Of a DNA stretch of 14,669 nt, positions 13,240 to 14,669 are shown one piece after another; position 1 is the first letter of the stretch, and each line of letters starts with the position of its first letter. Position numbers and translations under genes: made by a program. The stretch lies in NCBI GenBank assembly GCA_024653405.1, contig JANLGB010000008.1, forward strand, positions 6,897-21,565. Reading direction: 5' to 3'. This DNA is from Candidatus Saccharicenans sp. (GTDB lineage Bacteria; Acidobacteriota; Aminicenantia; Aminicenantales; Saccharicenantaceae). The notes beneath the pieces were generated by a model. It saw only the letters and a program-made list of their open reading frames with translations. It made no database searches and was not told the origin of the DNA.

Positions 13240-14669
13240 TTATTTCCTCTTCCGGTCGAGAAGGCAGCCACGGGAATCAAGCAGTTCCACTTCGAGTGGC
13301 ATCTGCCCCAGGGCGTGGGTGGCGCAGCTCAGGCAGGGGTCGTAAGCCCGGATGGCCACTTCTACCCGGTTCAGCAGGCCTTCAGTGATTTCCGGCTGGC
13401 CTGAGATGTACTCTTCGGCTATCAATCTGACCGCTTCGTTGTAAGCCTGGTTATTATTGGTGGTGGAGACTATCAGGTTGGCCATGGTCACCTGGTCATC
13501 GGCGTTAATCTGATAATGATGGAACAGGGTCCCCCTGGGGGCTTCAATCAGGCCGATGCCCTCGAGTTTCTTTTTGCCTTTTTTAACCAGCTTGTCCCCG
13601 GTAATATCTTTATCGTTCAGCAATTCTTTTATCACCTCAGCTGCGTGCAGAGTCTCGATCAGCCTGGCCCAGTGGCTGTGGAGGGTCATGTTATTGGGCT
13701 GGCCACCGGTGTAGGCCTTGTATTCTTCGAATTCCTTCTGGGCCCGGGGGCTGGGAATAAAATCACAGGTATTGAGCCTGGCGAGGGGGCCGACCCGGTA
13801 CCAACCTTTTTCTTTCCCCAGTTTCTTGAGATAGGGGAACTTCATATAGCTAAAATTCCGGACTTCTTCCCCGATGTATTCCAGGTAGTCCTGGTAATCG
13901 ACATCGTTGAGGATTTTCCGGCCTTCGGCATCCACCGCTCGCAACACCCCATGATAGAAATCCAGAGCGCCATCCTTACGCACCAGGCTGAGGTGGTTGG
14001 AAGGGAAATGGGCGAAATTATCCAGAATGTCCTTGTTTTCTCGGTGCAATTTCTTGAACAGCTGGATGGCTTCCTGGGCCCAGTCAATCATGGTGTCGAT
14101 GTTATAAGGGGCGGGGGATTTCAGGAAGGTATCTCTTTCTTCCAGAGTCAGGTTTTTGTTGACCCCGCCCGGTATGGCTCCGGTGCCGTGTATCTTCTTG
14201 CCGGCGGTGGCCTTGATTATTTCCTGCCCGAATTTCCTGAGGATAACTCCTTTGACCGCAATTTCTTTATGGAATCTGGCCACCCCGATGATGTTCCTGA
14301 TGGCCGGGTCGGCGTCGAAGCCGAACAGCAGGTCGGGCGAAGCCAGGTGGAAGAAGTGCAGCGCATGCGACTGGAGTATCTGCCCGTAGTGCATCAGGCG
14401 ACGGATTTTTTCAGCTGTCGGAGTTAGCTTTTCGGGGGGAACGCCGGCAATCACGTCCATGGCCTTGGCTCCGGCCAGGTGGTGACTGACCGGGCAGATG
14501 CCGCACAGGCGCTGCACCAGCACCGGGATTTCCCAGTAGGGCCGGCCCTGGACGAAGCGCTCGAAGCCGCGAAATTCCACCACGTGGAAGCGGGCCTGTG
14601 AGACCCGTCCGTTATCATCCAGGCGAATGGTAACTTTGCCGTGTCCTTCAACCCTGGTTACCGGTTCTA
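13240..14669 (-). CDS. hoxH: NiFe hydrogenase large subunit, HoxH-like (group 3, probably 3d); 5' end outside window
   Basis: The catalytic subunit that carries the Ni-Fe(CN)2CO centre. The reading frame is open to the right edge, so the GTG near 14583 is internal. The sequence ahead of it reads EPVTRVEGHGKVTIRL, the standard start region, meaning only a few N-terminal residues are missing. Motif L1 is RLCGICPVSHH (both Cys bind Ni/Fe) and L2 is DPCLSCATH near the C-terminus, again with both Cys present. The 24-residue tail after that His (starting ALGQMPLEV) is the part removed by the maturation protease. CGICPVSHH and AYDPCLSCATHALGQMPL are the forms I know from the NAD-coupled bidirectional HoxH enzymes, hence group 3d; 3c or 3b are less likely. 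About 475 residues are visible. The partner small subunit and diaphorase genes would be expected upstream, outside the window. The protease gene starts 11 bases after its stop. Confidence 0.95.
   Translation of the reverse strand, partial: EPVTRVEGHGKVTIRLDDNGRVSQARFHVVEFRGFERFVQGRPYWEIPVLVQRLCGICPVSHHLAGAKAMDVIAGVPPEKLTPTAEKIRRLMHYGQILQSHALHFFHLASPDLLFGFDADPAIRNIIGVARFHKEIAVKGVILRKFGQEIIKATAGKKIHGTGAIPGGVNKNLTLEERDTFLKSPAPYNIDTMIDWAQEAIQLFKKLHRENKDILDNFAHFPSNHLSLVRKDGALDFYHGVLRAVDAEGRKILNDVDYQDYLEYIGEEVRNFSYMKFPYLKKLGKEKGWYRVGPLARLNTCDFIPSPRAQKEFEEYKAYTGGQPNNMTLHSHWARLIETLHAAEVIKELLNDKDITGDKLVKKGKKKLEGIGLIEAPRGTLFHHYQINADDQVTMANLIVSTTNNNQAYNEAVRLIAEEYISGQPEITEGLLNRVEVAIRAYDPCLSCATHALGQMPLEVELLDSRGCLLDRKRK

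Noticed and set aside
13516..14427. A 303-codon plus-strand open frame opposite the hydrogenase large subunit
   Set aside because: The opposite strand encodes an unmistakable NiFe large subunit with both Cys motifs; the plus-strand product has no family features.
14581..14583. GTG as the start of the hydrogenase large subunit
   Set aside because: The frame is open upstream to the window edge and encodes the conserved RVEGHGKVTI segment, so the true start lies outside the window.
1..14669. Very frequent GGCCAG/CTGGCC hexamers, considered as an uptake or Chi-like signal
   Set aside because: They fall mostly in coding frames as CTG-GCC (Leu-Ala) and GCC-AG combinations in Ala/Leu-rich proteins, which codon preference explains. 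A genome-wide count against a codon-shuffled model would be needed to claim more.

Overview
The window is a densely packed, one-strand stretch of bacterial chromosome. Every gene I can support is read from the minus strand, so transcription runs from high to low coordinates. GC content looks moderate (roughly in the mid-50s by eye). The standard code fits, ATG and GTG starts are both used, and spacing is tight, with ATGA, TGATG and 8-base overlaps. I saw no mobile element, CRISPR array, tRNA or rRNA. The gene set suggests a free-living, probably anaerobic bacterium with a bidirectional NiFe hydrogenase. Protein style (type III pantothenate kinase, DnaE with an intact PHP site, a biotin ligase without an HTH domain) would fit an Acidobacteriota/Aminicenantota-like lineage, but that placement is a guess.

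Reading in the direction of transcription, the right part (14669 to 11682) is a hydrogenase block. It holds the 3' part of a HoxH-like NiFe large subunit, a HycI/HoxW-type maturation endopeptidase, the nickel GTPase HypB and the nickel chaperone HypA. Gaps are 11 bases or overlaps, so this looks like one operon. It joins the catalytic subunit to the proteins that insert nickel and then clip its C-terminal tail. The small and diaphorase subunits, if present, and hypCDEF are not in view.

Next (11681 to 10825) comes a separately promoted small lipoprotein of unknown function. Its promoter is strong by sequence. Its leader holds a terminator-like hairpin with a seven-base U tract, which suggests attenuation or a short RNA.

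Then come guaA (GMP synthase) and dnaE (DNA polymerase III alpha). The guaA promoter sits so close to the start codon that the mRNA should be leaderless. After dnaE a second clear promoter (5640-5668) drives a pseudo-receiver protein, valS, birA, coaX, a conserved unknown protein and the start of a possible RNase R gene running off the left edge. This is a housekeeping cluster: valyl-tRNA synthesis, biotin attachment, the first step of CoA synthesis and perhaps RNA decay.

Most of the window is ordinary core genome. The items most worth checking are the predicted leaderless guaA transcript, the attenuator-like leader of the lipoprotein gene, and the receiver protein without a phosphoacceptor that is translationally coupled to valS.
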